Below, one piece after another: positions 33,645 through 42,395 of a stretch of DNA of 64,000 nt (positions within the stretch are counted from its first letter, which is position 1; every line of letters starts with the position of its first letter). The DNA comes from JABCPE02 sp963520375. GTDB taxonomy: Bacteria; Bacteroidota; Bacteroidia; Flavobacteriales; Weeksellaceae. The notes under the pieces were generated by a model that saw only the letters and a program-made list of their open reading frames with translations, searched no databases and was not told the origin of the DNA. The stretch spans positions 20,544-84,543 of the forward strand of contig CAUQQF010000006.1 in assembly GCA_963520375.1 (NCBI GenBank). Reading direction: 5' to 3'. A program made the translations under genes and the position numbers.

Positions 33645-34274
33645 ATGAGAACATTTATTAAAGGTACTTCCATATTGGGAGTTTTGTTGTTACTTTTTAT
33701 GTCATGTAGTGGAGCAAAAGTTTATAATTCTAATGACCTGCTGACAGTAACATCCAGTCAGAAGAAAATAGCGATTTTGCCGCCTAAAATTTCTATGCTT
33801 GAAGGTAAGTATACAGGGCGTTTTGACCAGTCTAAGGAGCAGGAATCGGCTAATTTTCAGAAGGAAATGTATGCTTGGTTTTTGAAGAGATTTTCTCAGA
33901 ATAATGTGAGCCAAGAAATACAAGATATAGAAACTACGAACACAAAACTAAAAAGAGCAGGATATCCTGAAAAAGAATTGACAAAGAGTGAGATATGCGC
34001 TATTCTTGGGGTAGATGCTGTTGTAAGTTCTAATTATGTAATGACTAAACCTATGCCGCAGGGAGTGGCAGTGGCAGCATCTGTTTTGCTGGATTATGAA
34101 GGAACAACCAATGAAATCACTGCAGATATGAATATTTACGATAAAAAGACTGATAAAATATTTTGGAATTACAGCAATAAATATTCAGGTGGGTGGAGAA
34201 GTAACCATAGTGATATCGTAGAAAACCTTCTGAGAAATGCAAGTAAGAAAATGCCTTATGGAGCAAAGAAATAA
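33645..34274 (+). CDS. lipoprotein, probable curli-assembly/GNA1162-like fold
   Basis: I start at ATG 33645 (MRTFIKGTSILGVLLLLFMSCSG), which gives a lipobox with Cys21 and places the promoter upstream. The mature part of about 190 residues begins with a strand KKIAILPPKI and continues with GVDAVVSSNYVM and NEITADMNIYDKKTDKIFWNY. That order resembles the anticodon-binding-like fold of outer-membrane lipoproteins such as CsgG or GNA1162 relatives. I cannot name the exact family. It is monocistronic, with a terminator shared with relA. Confidence 0.72.
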   Translation: MRTFIKGTSILGVLLLLFMSCSGAKVYNSNDLLTVTSSQKKIAILPPKISMLEGKYTGRFDQSKEQESANFQKEMYAWFLKRFSQNNVSQEIQDIETTNTKLKRAGYPEKELTKSEICAILGVDAVVSSNYVMTKPMPQGVAVAASVLLDYEGTTNEITADMNIYDKKTDKIFWNYSNKYSGGWRSNHSDIVENLLRNASKKMPYGAKK

Positions 34275-34280
34275 AAACAT

Positions 34281-34307
34281 AAACGCCCTTTTTTAGGGCG
34301 TTTTTTA
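34281..34307. terminator. bidirectional terminator
   Basis: An eight-pair AAACGCCC/GGGCGTTT stem with T-runs lies between the lipoprotein gene and the convergent relA gene. Confidence 0.85.
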
Positions 34308-36503
34308 TAATCTTTTTACTTTTTTGATGCCTTCTATCTGTGCCAGTTGTTTTAATAAATCCTCCAACTGGTTTTTGTTTTTAACTTCTAAAGAGATGGT
34401 TCCGATGAAAATTCCATCAATGGAGTTGATTGAGATTCCTTTCATGTCGATGTGCATATTATTAGAGATAATGGATGCTACATCATTTATTATTCCCATT
34501 CTGTCCATTCCTTGGAGTTCTATTTTGATGTTATTGATGAACCTTTCAGAGTTCACCCATTTCGCCAGCATCACACGATAGTCGTAGTTTGCACGGAGGT
34601 TTATCGCATTGGGACAGTTTTCGTTATGGACTTTAATCCCGTCATTTATAGTTAAAAACCCAAAAATCTTATCACCAGGAATTACCGTACAGCATTTTGC
34701 AAAAGAATAGGACAATTTTTCCTCATTTCGCCCAAAAACAATAAGGTCTAAATCTGATTTTGGGGTTTCTACAAACTCCGTTTTATCCTTTCGGAATCGT
34801 TGTAAAAGACTTCCGAAGAAACTTTTTTTGCTGTCCAAATATTCCTTTAAATTGGAAGTATCCAGCGTTCCCTCATAGAATTTTAGGAATAAATCCTGTG
34901 AGGTTTTTAGGTTAAAATATTTCTGAATATTATTGAGTTCCTCTTCTGTAAAGTTGATTTTGGCGTGTCTCAGTTTTCTTTGAAAAATTTCTTTTCCTTC
35001 GGCTACTTTTTGGTTTTTTTCCGAGTTTAAAACCGCCTTTATTTTAGAACGAGCCTTGGAAGTTACGACAAAATCCAGCCAATCTTTTTTCGGTTTTTGG
35101 TTGGGAGAGGAGATGATGTCTATCTGGTCGCCGTTTTTTAGGACATAACTTATCGGTTGCAGTTTGCCGTTGATTTTAGCGCCACTGCATTTCATTCCCA
35201 GTTCAGAATGCACCATGAAAGCAAAATCCAGTGCTGTTGCACCTTTTGGAAGGATTTTGACATCTCCTTTTGGCGTGAAAATAAAAACTTCTTTGGTGTA
35301 TAGATTGAGTTTAATGCTATCCAGAAGCTCCGTGGTGGAGAGCGATTGCTGGTTGTCCAAAACTTCCCGAATCTGAACTACCCATTGTTCAAAGTTTTTG
35401 TCATCAGAGTTTTGGCTGAAACCTTCTTTGTATTTGTAATGGGCAGCGACTCCTTTTTCTGCGATTTCATCCATTCGCTCGCTTCGGATTTGCACTTCTA
35501 CCCACTTGTTATCAGGCCCTAGGATAGTCAAATGGAGACTTTCATAGCCTGTGCTTCTCGGCTGGGTAATCCAGTCCCGCATTCGTGCAGGATTGCTGTG
35601 ATAGAGGTCGGTAATGATGGAATAAATTTTCCAAGCGAGGAACTTTTCATTTTTAAAATCTGATTTGTAGATGACACGGATGGCGTAGTTATCATAAACT
35701 TCCTCAAAAGGAATATTCTGTTTCAGCATTTTTCTATAAATAGAGCTGATAGATTTTGCCCTTCCTTTAATCTTAAAATTGAGTTTTTCTTCTTTCAGTT
35801 TTTCAGAAACATGCTCTATAAACTCCTGTATATAGCCCTCGCGATGTTCTTTGGCTATGATGAGTTTTTCAGAAATCTCGTTGTAGATTTCGGGCATGTT
35901 GTATTTTAGGGACAAATCCTCTAATTCAGATTTTATGTTGTAAAGCCCAAGCCTGTGAGCCATAGGAGCATAGATATATACGGTCTCCGAGGCTATTTTT
36001 TTCTGTTTGTCTGGGCGCATGCTGTCCAGTGTTCTCATGTTGTGAAGTCGGTCAGCTATTTTGATGAGAATTACCCTAAAATCATCCGATAGAGTGAGCA
36101 GGAGTTTTCGGTAGTTTTCGGACTGCACAGAGATGTTCTGGTTATTCATCACGGAGATTTTGGTGAGTCCGTTCACTACATCAGCGATTTTCTTTCCGAA
36201 GAGTTTTTCTATGTCTTCATAGGTGTAGTTGCTGTCTTCTATCACATCATGAAGCAGCGCTGCGGCGATGCTGGTAGCACCTAAACCTATTTCCTCAGCT
36301 ACAATTTTTGCCACCGCTATGGGATGAAAGATGTAGGGTTCTCCAGTCTTTCGGCGCTGGTTTTTGTGGGCATCCCAAGCCACATCAAAAGCCTTTTTGA
36401 TGAGTTCCAGCTGTTCCTCATTCAGCTTTCGGTAGGTGTGGTGGATTAGGTCATCGTATCTTTTGAGGATTTCTATTCGTTCTTGTTGTTCATCGGTGCT
36501 CAT
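34305..36503 (-). CDS. bifunctional (p)ppGpp synthetase/hydrolase (RelA/SpoT)
   Basis: This is the stringent-response enzyme, 732 residues. The HD hydrolase domain (residues about 40-160) has AALLHDVIEDS and IKIADRLHNMRTL, so hydrolysis is expected to be intact. The synthetase domain carries GRAKSISSIYRKM and YAIRVIY. TGS (VFIFTPKGDVKILPKGATALDFA) and a C-terminal ACT domain (IELQGMDRMGIINDVASII) complete the long-Rsh layout. Both activities being present makes it the Rel/SpoT type. It is monocistronic, and its stop lies in the terminator shared with the preceding lipoprotein gene. Confidence 0.95.
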   Translation of the reverse strand: MSTDEQQERIEILKRYDDLIHHTYRKLNEEQLELIKKAFDVAWDAHKNQRRKTGEPYIFHPIAVAKIVAEEIGLGATSIAAALLHDVIEDSNYTYEDIEKLFGKKIADVVNGLTKISVMNNQNISVQSENYRKLLLTLSDDFRVILIKIADRLHNMRTLDSMRPDKQKKIASETVYIYAPMAHRLGLYNIKSELEDLSLKYNMPEIYNEISEKLIIAKEHREGYIQEFIEHVSEKLKEEKLNFKIKGRAKSISSIYRKMLKQNIPFEEVYDNYAIRVIYKSDFKNEKFLAWKIYSIITDLYHSNPARMRDWITQPRSTGYESLHLTILGPDNKWVEVQIRSERMDEIAEKGVAAHYKYKEGFSQNSDDKNFEQWVVQIREVLDNQQSLSTTELLDSIKLNLYTKEVFIFTPKGDVKILPKGATALDFAFMVHSELGMKCSGAKINGKLQPISYVLKNGDQIDIISSPNQKPKKDWLDFVVTSKARSKIKAVLNSEKNQKVAEGKEIFQRKLRHAKINFTEEELNNIQKYFNLKTSQDLFLKFYEGTLDTSNLKEYLDSKKSFFGSLLQRFRKDKTEFVETPKSDLDLIVFGRNEEKLSYSFAKCCTVIPGDKIFGFLTINDGIKVHNENCPNAINLRANYDYRVMLAKWVNSERFINNIKIELQGMDRMGIINDVASIISNNMHIDMKGISINSIDGIFIGTISLEVKNKNQLEDLLKQLAQIEGIKKVKRL

Positions 36504-36574
36504 CTTCGGGAAATTTTAGGATATTACGAAAGTAATAAAAAATATTAAACATTACAAATATCCTCTCTTTTTTA

Positions 36575-36582
36575 TATTTTTG
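36575..36582 (+). promoter_or_regulatory. -7 box (TATTTTTG) of the 77-residue gene
   Basis: It lies 25 bases upstream of ATG 36607. Confidence 0.5.
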
Positions 36583-36606
36583 TAAGTTCTAAATATTTTG
36601 AAATTT

Positions 36607-36840
36607 ATGAAAACTATACATATCCAAGCCAAGGAGTTTTTTGAATTATTAAAGCTAAAAGACCAGTCTATGTGGGATATTTTTGCCCAGATGATAGATG
36701 GCGAGGTAAAGGAAATTCTCTTTTTAGATGAGGAGGGAAAGTTCCTTTTTGGTTACCGCCTGCCTGCAACTTTGGAAAAAATGCAGGAGGACAAAAAGCT
36801 TTTTGCAGAAAAATATGCTGAAAAAATCATGCTGAATTAG
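36607..36840 (+). CDS. small conserved hypothetical protein
   Basis: I start at ATG 36607, although a TTG at 36598 is in frame. The 77 residues are charged and helical with no membrane segment or signal peptide (MKTIHIQAKEFFELLKLK...). The segment DGEVKEILFLDEEGKFLFGYRLP forms two likely strands. I know no function. It lies between relA and an acyltransferase gene and has its own promoter box. Confidence 0.6.
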   Translation: MKTIHIQAKEFFELLKLKDQSMWDIFAQMIDGEVKEILFLDEEGKFLFGYRLPATLEKMQEDKKLFAEKYAEKIMLN

Positions 36841-36861
36841 TCTCGGCAAGGGAAAAATCCT

Positions 36862-36869
36862 TAAATTTG
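36862..36869 (+). promoter_or_regulatory. -7 box (TAAATTTG) of the envelope gene run
   Basis: It lies 32 bases upstream of the acyltransferase start and may drive the run down to murA. Confidence 0.45.
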
Positions 36870-36900
36870 GGGCTTTATATTTCGTTTTTAAAATCAAAAA

Positions 36901-37722
36901 ATGGGAAAGAAAAACATATTTACGGATGCCTTTGGCAACTGGTATATTTTGAAAAGATTGGTGGTGTTTATCTTTGGGTTGGTTTCTTACCGAAGGTTCA
37001 ATGGTTTCAATAAACTGAAAATCACAGGAACGGAGCATTTGGTGGATTTACCGAAGACCAATGTGCTTTTCGTTTCCAATCACCAGACTTATTTTGCGGA
37101 TGTGGCAGCGATGTATCATGTCTTTTGTGCGGTAAATAACGGCTTTATCAATACTATTGCTAATCCTATTTACATTCTCAATCCCAAAGTAGATTTCTAC
37201 TATGTGGCGGCGGAAGAAACCATGAATAAAGGGCTTCTTACGAGAATCTTTAAGCTGGTAGGAGCTGTTACCGTGAAAAGAACTTGGCGTGCCAACGGGC
37301 AGAATGTCAATAGAAAAGTAGATATGTCCGAAGTAGAAAACATCCTAAAAGCCCTTGATAACGGCTGGGTGGTGTCTTTTCCGCAGGGAACTACGGCTGC
37401 TTTTGCTCCTGGGAGAAAGGGAACAGCGAAACTTGTCCTTCAGCAAAAAGCGATAGTAATTCCAGTGAAAATCAATGGTTTCCGTAGGGCTTTTGACAAA
37501 AAAGGATTAAGACTGAAAGTAACGGGCGTACAGCCGACAATGGAGTTTAAAAAACCGCTTGACATAGATTATGATAACGAAAGCGCTGAACAGATTTTGG
37601 ATAAAATCATGAATGCTATAGAGCAGACACCAAAACACAATGTCCTCCATGAATATGACCAAGAGCTGGAACGAAAAAAACAGGAGGATGCAGAAAAACA
37701 AGAAGAAAAATCACAAGCATAA
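36901..37722 (+). CDS. lysophospholipid acyltransferase (PlsC-like)
   Basis: A 273-residue acyltransferase with the catalytic HX4D motif in VSNHQTYFAD (residues about 57-66) and the acceptor-site strand SFPQGTTAAFAPGRKGTAKL. It should transfer an acyl chain to a lysophosphatidate or related lipid at the inner membrane. A second plsC candidate is not in the window. The C-terminus is a charged helix (QELERKKQEDAEKQEEK). The Mur-ligase gene follows nine bases later, so they form an operon. Confidence 0.86.
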   Translation: MGKKNIFTDAFGNWYILKRLVVFIFGLVSYRRFNGFNKLKITGTEHLVDLPKTNVLFVSNHQTYFADVAAMYHVFCAVNNGFINTIANPIYILNPKVDFYYVAAEETMNKGLLTRIFKLVGAVTVKRTWRANGQNVNRKVDMSEVENILKALDNGWVVSFPQGTTAAFAPGRKGTAKLVLQQKAIVIPVKINGFRRAFDKKGLRLKVTGVQPTMEFKKPLDIDYDNESAEQILDKIMNAIEQTPKHNVLHEYDQELERKKQEDAEKQEEKSQA

Positions 37723-37731
37723 AAGAAAAAT

Positions 37732-39069
37732 ATGAAAGTTCATTTTATCGCTATAGGAGGGAGTGCCATGCACAATCTTGCTATCGCACTGAAAAATAAA
37801 GGCTATGAGGTTACAGGCTCTGATGATGCCATTTTTGAACCCTCAAAAACACGATTGGAGCAGAAGGGCATTCTTCCAAAGGAATTTGGCTGGTTTCCAG
37901 AGAAAATCACAGTGGATATAGATGCTGTAATTTTAGGAATGCACGCCCATGCGGACAATCCAGAATTGGCAAGAGCCAAGGAATTAGGATTAAAAATATA
38001 TTCGTATCCAGAGTTTCTCTATCAGCAGAGCAAGGAAAAAACCAGAGTGGTCATTGCTGGTTCCCATGGGAAAACGACCATCACTTCTATGATTCTGCAT
38101 GTGCTGAATTTTCACAACAAAGAAATAGACTACATGGTGGGTGCTCAGCTGGAAGGGTTTGACTGCATGGTCAAAATCACCGAGGATACAGACTTTATGA
38201 TTTTGGAGGGCGATGAGTATCTTTCTTCTGCTGAGGACAGACAGCCTAAATTCCTGCATTATCACCCAAATATCGCCTTAATCAGCGGTATTGCATGGGA
38301 TCATATCAATGTTTTTAAGACTTTTGATGATTATTTAGAGCAGTTCAGAAAATTTACCGAAAGCATCACTTCTGGCGGAGTTTTGGTGTATAATGAGGAA
38401 GATGAAGAAGTGGTAAAAATCATAGAAAACAGCCAGAAATATTTCCGAAAACTGCCTTACAAAACTCCTGAATACAGCATTCGCGAGGGAAAAGTTTATC
38501 TAAAAACAAGTATGGGCGAAATTCCGCTCTCTGTTTTTGGAAAACATAATTTGCTCAATATGGAAGGCGCAAAACTTATCTGCCAGCAGCTGGGCATTAT
38601 GGAAGAGGAGTTTTATGAGGCGATAATGAGTTTCAAAGGTGCTTCCAAGCGATTAGAAAAAGTGGAGAGAAAAGATGGAGGGATTTTGTATAAAGATTTT
38701 GCACATGCGCCATCCAAGGTAAAAGCAACTGTGGCGGCTTTCAAGGAGCAGTTTAAGCAGGAAAAAACTTACGGATTTTTAGAACTTCATACTTATAGTT
38801 CGCTGAATCCCATATTTTTAGAACAATACAAAGGAGCAATGGACGGACTGGATACAGGAGTGATTTTCTATTCGGAAGAAGCCTTGAAAATCAAACGAAT
38901 GGAGCCGATTTCGCCTGAAATGATTAAAGAAAAATTTGGTAATCCAGACCTGAAAGTCTTTACCAATGCAGAAAGTCTCCACGAATACTGGAATACACTG
39001 GACAAGACCCAAGGCGCTTACCTGATGATGAGTTCAGGGAATTTCGGAGGATTAGACTTAGTTAATTAG
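37732..39069 (+). CDS. mpl: Mur ligase family peptidoglycan-recycling enzyme (Mpl-like)
   Basis: A 445-residue ATP-dependent ligase. The N-terminal Rossmann segment is VHFIAIGGSAMHNLAIALKNKGYEVTGSDD (split here as IAIGGSAMHNLA and VTGSDD), followed by the P-loop AGSHGKTTITSMIL and the family DNA-like ALISGIAWDHINVF. The overall pattern matches Mpl, which reattaches the recovered tripeptide L-Ala-D-Glu-mDAP to UDP-MurNAc, more than MurC. It lies upstream of DUF4290 and murA in a probable operon, a sensible setting for cell-wall supply. Confidence 0.85.
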   Translation: MKVHFIAIGGSAMHNLAIALKNKGYEVTGSDDAIFEPSKTRLEQKGILPKEFGWFPEKITVDIDAVILGMHAHADNPELARAKELGLKIYSYPEFLYQQSKEKTRVVIAGSHGKTTITSMILHVLNFHNKEIDYMVGAQLEGFDCMVKITEDTDFMILEGDEYLSSAEDRQPKFLHYHPNIALISGIAWDHINVFKTFDDYLEQFRKFTESITSGGVLVYNEEDEEVVKIIENSQKYFRKLPYKTPEYSIREGKVYLKTSMGEIPLSVFGKHNLLNMEGAKLICQQLGIMEEEFYEAIMSFKGASKRLEKVERKDGGILYKDFAHAPSKVKATVAAFKEQFKQEKTYGFLELHTYSSLNPIFLEQYKGAMDGLDTGVIFYSEEALKIKRMEPISPEMIKEKFGNPDLKVFTNAESLHEYWNTLDKTQGAYLMMSSGNFGGLDLVN

Positions 39070-39122
39070 TTTTCAATGAAATAGGTCGTTTAGGCTTATT
39101 CTAAATATTATCAATAAACACA

Positions 39123-39740
39123 ATGGAGTACAACACAAACCGCACAAAGTTACTCATGCCAGAATATGGCAGAAATATCCAGCAGATGGTAGAGTATTGT
39201 AAATCACTACCTTCTAAGGAAGAACGAAACGAAGTGGCGAAAACCATAGTAGAATTTATGGGACAAAGAAATCCTCATCTCCGTGATGAGGAAAATTATA
39301 AACATAAACTCTGGGATCACTTGTATATTTTAGCAGATTATGATTTGGATGTAGATGCGCCGTATCCTTTCCCAACGCGGGAGGGACTTGCCCAGAAGCC
39401 TAACAGAATGAATTATCCTTCTTTTGACAATGAATATAAATTCTATGGAAAGAGCATTTTACAGCTCATAGATAGAGCCATAGAGCTGGAAGAAGGCGAG
39501 GAGAAAGAGGCTCTGATACAGGTAATTGCCAACAATATGAAAAAATCCTATAATGTCTATAACAAAGAACATGTGCAGGACGAAGTGATTTTCAGGCATT
39601 TGAAGGAACTTTCTCAGGATAAATTAGACTTGACAGGAATAGAAACTTTGGATAAAAGTAAAATCTATCACCCGAACAGAAACAAGAGAAATAATCATAA
39701 AAAAAGAAACCATCATTCACAAAAAAATAGAAAAAGATGA
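39123..39740 (+). CDS. DUF4290 family protein
   Basis: A 205-residue cytoplasmic protein of the Bacteroidota-specific DUF4290 family. The conserved N-terminus is EYNTNRTKLLMPEYGRNIQ, with the motif RNPHLRDEENYKHKLWDHLY further on. The last 25 residues are strongly basic and histidine/asparagine-rich (HPNRNKRNNHKKRNHH), suggesting nucleic-acid or ribosome contact. The stop overlaps the murA start in ATGA (39737-39740), so translation is coupled. Function unknown. Its fixed place before murA implies an envelope or growth link. Confidence 0.88.
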   Translation: MEYNTNRTKLLMPEYGRNIQQMVEYCKSLPSKEERNEVAKTIVEFMGQRNPHLRDEENYKHKLWDHLYILADYDLDVDAPYPFPTREGLAQKPNRMNYPSFDNEYKFYGKSILQLIDRAIELEEGEEKEALIQVIANNMKKSYNVYNKEHVQDEVIFRHLKELSQDKLDLTGIETLDKSKIYHPNRNKRNNHKKRNHHSQKNRKR

Positions 39741-41050
39741 CAGAAGCATTTCAGATAAGAGGAGGAAAAAAACTAAGCGGAGAAATCACGCCACAAGGAG
39801 CTAAAAACGAAGCACTGCAAATTCTTTGCGCTGTGCTTTTAACTTCTGAGCCTGTGAGAATCAGTAATATACCAGACATCAAGGATGTTAATCGTTTGAT
39901 AGAAATCCTGCAAGATTTCGGGGTAAAAGTAATTAAAAACGGAAAAGGCGATTTTACTTTTCAGGCGGATAATATCCATTTTGACTACATTAAATCAAAG
40001 GAATTTAGAAAAGATGGCGCAAAGCTTAGAGGCTCCGTGATGCTTTTAGGGCCGATGCTTGCGCGTTTCGGTGAGGCGTATATGCCTACACCAGGAGGAG
40101 ACAAAATAGGAAGAAGAAGGCTGGATACTCATTTTCAGGGTTTTGTGGAGCTGGGGGCAGAATTTAATTTTAATGAAGAAGAAAGTTTTTACACCCTTAC
40201 AGCTAAGGAATTAAACGGGAAATTTATTCTTTTGGAGGAGGCTTCAGTAACGGGGACTGCCAATATCATCATGGCGGCTGTTTTGGCTAAGGGGACTACT
40301 CAAATTTACAATGCAGCCTGTGAGCCGTATCTTCAGCAGCTCTGCAAGATGCTCAATAGAATGGGAGCGAAAATAACAGGAATAGGCTCTAACCTGCTGA
40401 CGATAGAAGGCGTGGAAAGCCTTGGAGGAACGGAGCATGTTCTCCTTCCAGATATGGTGGAAATCGGTTCTTGGATTGGGCTGGCAGCGATGACAAAGTC
40501 AGAAATTACCATTAAAAATGTGAACTGGGAACAGCTCGGCATCATTCCTGATACATTCCGAAAATTAGGGATAAAATTGGAGCGAAAAGGGGATGATATC
40601 TACATCCCATCGCAGGAAAATTACAAAATACAAAAGTTCATCGATGGGTCTATTTTGACCGTTTCGGATGCTCCTTGGCCAGGTTTTACGCCAGATTTAC
40701 TTTCAATTATTTTAGTTGTGGCTACTCAGGCGAAAGGAAGTGTTCTTGTTCATCAGAAAATGTTTGAAAGCCGTTTGTTTTTCGTGGATAAACTAATTGA
40801 TATGGGAGCTCAAATCATCCTTTGTGACCCGCATAGAGCCACAGTAATTGGGCTTAACCACGAGACGCCATTGAGAGGAACTACATTGATTTCGCCAGAC
40901 ATCAGAGCAGGAAATGCCCTTCTGATAGCGGCTCTTTCGGCTGAAGGGAAAAGCATAATCCACAATATAGAGCAGATAGATCGAGGCTACGAAGACATAG
41001 AAGGCCGACTAAAAGCCATAGGTGCGGATATAGAGCGAATAAAAATTTAA
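39737..41050 (+). CDS. murA: UDP-N-acetylglucosamine enolpyruvyltransferase, Asp-type active site
   Basis: First committed enzyme of peptidoglycan synthesis (437 residues). The catalytic loop, PGGCTIG with Cys115 in E. coli, reads PGGDKIG here, with Asp122 in place of the cysteine. Enzymes with Asp at this position remain active but are not alkylated by fosfomycin, as known for Mycobacterium, Chlamydia and Borrelia MurA. The rest is standard: KNEALQIL near the N-terminus, ASVTGTANIIMAAVLA, and FESRLFFVDKL. I recall the same substitution across Flavobacteriia. It is coupled to the preceding DUF4290 gene. Confidence 0.96.
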   Translation: MTEAFQIRGGKKLSGEITPQGAKNEALQILCAVLLTSEPVRISNIPDIKDVNRLIEILQDFGVKVIKNGKGDFTFQADNIHFDYIKSKEFRKDGAKLRGSVMLLGPMLARFGEAYMPTPGGDKIGRRRLDTHFQGFVELGAEFNFNEEESFYTLTAKELNGKFILLEEASVTGTANIIMAAVLAKGTTQIYNAACEPYLQQLCKMLNRMGAKITGIGSNLLTIEGVESLGGTEHVLLPDMVEIGSWIGLAAMTKSEITIKNVNWEQLGIIPDTFRKLGIKLERKGDDIYIPSQENYKIQKFIDGSILTVSDAPWPGFTPDLLSIILVVATQAKGSVLVHQKMFESRLFFVDKLIDMGAQIILCDPHRATVIGLNHETPLRGTTLISPDIRAGNALLIAALSAEGKSIIHNIEQIDRGYEDIEGRLKAIGADIERIKI

Positions 41051-41070
41051 TTTAATCTTCAAAAAAACGA

Positions 41071-41931
41071 GTGATGAAAAGGTTTTTTATCAATCAAAAT
41101 GATTTGTCCGATAAGTTTTGGAATATCGAATATGAAGGGGAGGAGCAAATCGTTCATTATGGAAAAATAGGGACTGCTGGGCGCGAGATGACAAAGAAAT
41201 TCGCGAGTGAAGAGGAATGCCAAAAGGAAAGCGAAAAACTCATTGCTCAAAAAATGAAAAAAGGCTATGTAGAAGTTTCTCCAAATGAGGAAATTCCTGC
41301 TAAAATAGAAATGAGCGAGGAGGAAAAAGCTGAATTTTTGTTTTGGGAAGCCATCGAAAAAAGCTATAAATACAACAAGAAAAAGTGGGATGCCTACGAT
41401 GTAGAAGAGCACCTGGAAAAGCTGACAAGTTATTTGGCGAAGCATGGAAAAGAGCGTTTGGTATCTTTTGAAAAGACTATGCAAAAAAAACTGATGGAAC
41501 TCTATACCGCCCAGATAGCAGAGCTTTACATCATTTTAAATTGTGATTTTGAGAAAAAAGATGGTGTTTATTATTTTGAGGAAGAGCCATACATTTCTAC
41601 CGATGGATTTATTTATTTCCGATGCTGGCTTTTGCTGAAAGGGAAAGAATTTTTTGAAGATATAACCAAATACATCAATGCTTTCATCAGCGGGAAATAT
41701 CATTTTGACATTGGGGACACTTGGGCAGAGGGACTGCTCTATGTGAGTGATGATGCCTATTCTGAAAACCATGAAAACGAAGATGAGAGCGAAATAAGGG
41801 ATATAGTTTTTGAAAAATATCCACATATTAATTATGATAATGCAGGAGAAATAGAGGGAGAAATCACTGGGGGTAAAAAATTATTTGAGAAATATCCAGC
41901 TCTTGTAAAAGAGATTTGTGATTTGAGATAA
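41071..41931 (+). CDS. WGR and DUF4240 domain protein
   Basis: An N-terminal WGR-like domain (residues about 1-75: KFWNIEYEGEEQIVHYGKIGTAGRE) is joined to a DUF4240 region (about 90-230: FLFWEAIEKSYK, LTSYLAKHGKERLVSFEK, STDGFIYFRCWLLLKG). WGR domains bind nucleic acid or act as scaffolds in poly-ADP-ribose polymerases and MolR-type regulators. DUF4240 is of unknown function and frequent in actinomycetes and Bacteroidota. Together they suggest a regulatory or immunity-like role, but no more can be read. It ends eight bases before the truncated methylase gene. Confidence 0.78.
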   Translation: MMKRFFINQNDLSDKFWNIEYEGEEQIVHYGKIGTAGREMTKKFASEEECQKESEKLIAQKMKKGYVEVSPNEEIPAKIEMSEEEKAEFLFWEAIEKSYKYNKKKWDAYDVEEHLEKLTSYLAKHGKERLVSFEKTMQKKLMELYTAQIAELYIILNCDFEKKDGVYYFEEEPYISTDGFIYFRCWLLLKGKEFFEDITKYINAFISGKYHFDIGDTWAEGLLYVSDDAYSENHENEDESEIRDIVFEKYPHINYDNAGEIEGEITGGKKLFEKYPALVKEICDLR

Positions 41932-41939
41932 GTTAATTT

Positions 41940-42395
41940 ATGAAGTATTTGTCAAAAAAAGCGAAACCTTTCCTAAAATGGGCAGGTGGAAAAACACAAC
42001 TTATAGAACAAATTAAAAACAATTTACCTGAGATTGTTTTTAAGGAAAATTTTACTTACATAGAACCTTTTGTAGGGAGTGGAGCTGTGTTATTTTGGCT
42101 ATTGAGTGAATTTCCAAATATGAAAAAGGCGGTTATTAATGATATTAATAAAGAGTTGATAGATACCTATGAAGTGATTGCGCAAAATCCACATGATTTA
42201 ATTTCTATTCTTGAAATTTTACAAAATGAATATCATGAATTAGAAGGAAATCAAGAAGATAAAAAACAATATTATTATGAAAAAAGAAATTTGTTTAATT
42301 CAAGAGTTCAAGGAAAAATAGAGCAATCAGCATTGTTTATTTTTTTGAATCGTACTTGTTTTAATGGGTTATATTATGATGGATTTAGCATTTAA
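41940..42395 (+). pseudogene. Dam/M.DpnII-type adenine methylase, truncated
   Basis: The frame begins as a normal GATC adenine-N6 methylase: motif X KPFLKWAGGKTQL (residues 9-21), motif I YIEPFVGSGAVLFWL, and the pre-catalytic segment FIFLNRTCFNGLY near residue 146. There it breaks: six unrelated residues (YDGFSI) and a stop follow where the family continues with a further 130 or so residues. The missing part contains the catalytic DPPY motif and most of the target-recognition domain, so methylation activity is not possible. The end overlaps the start of the DpnI-type gene. G+C is far below murA and speB. Confidence 0.88.
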
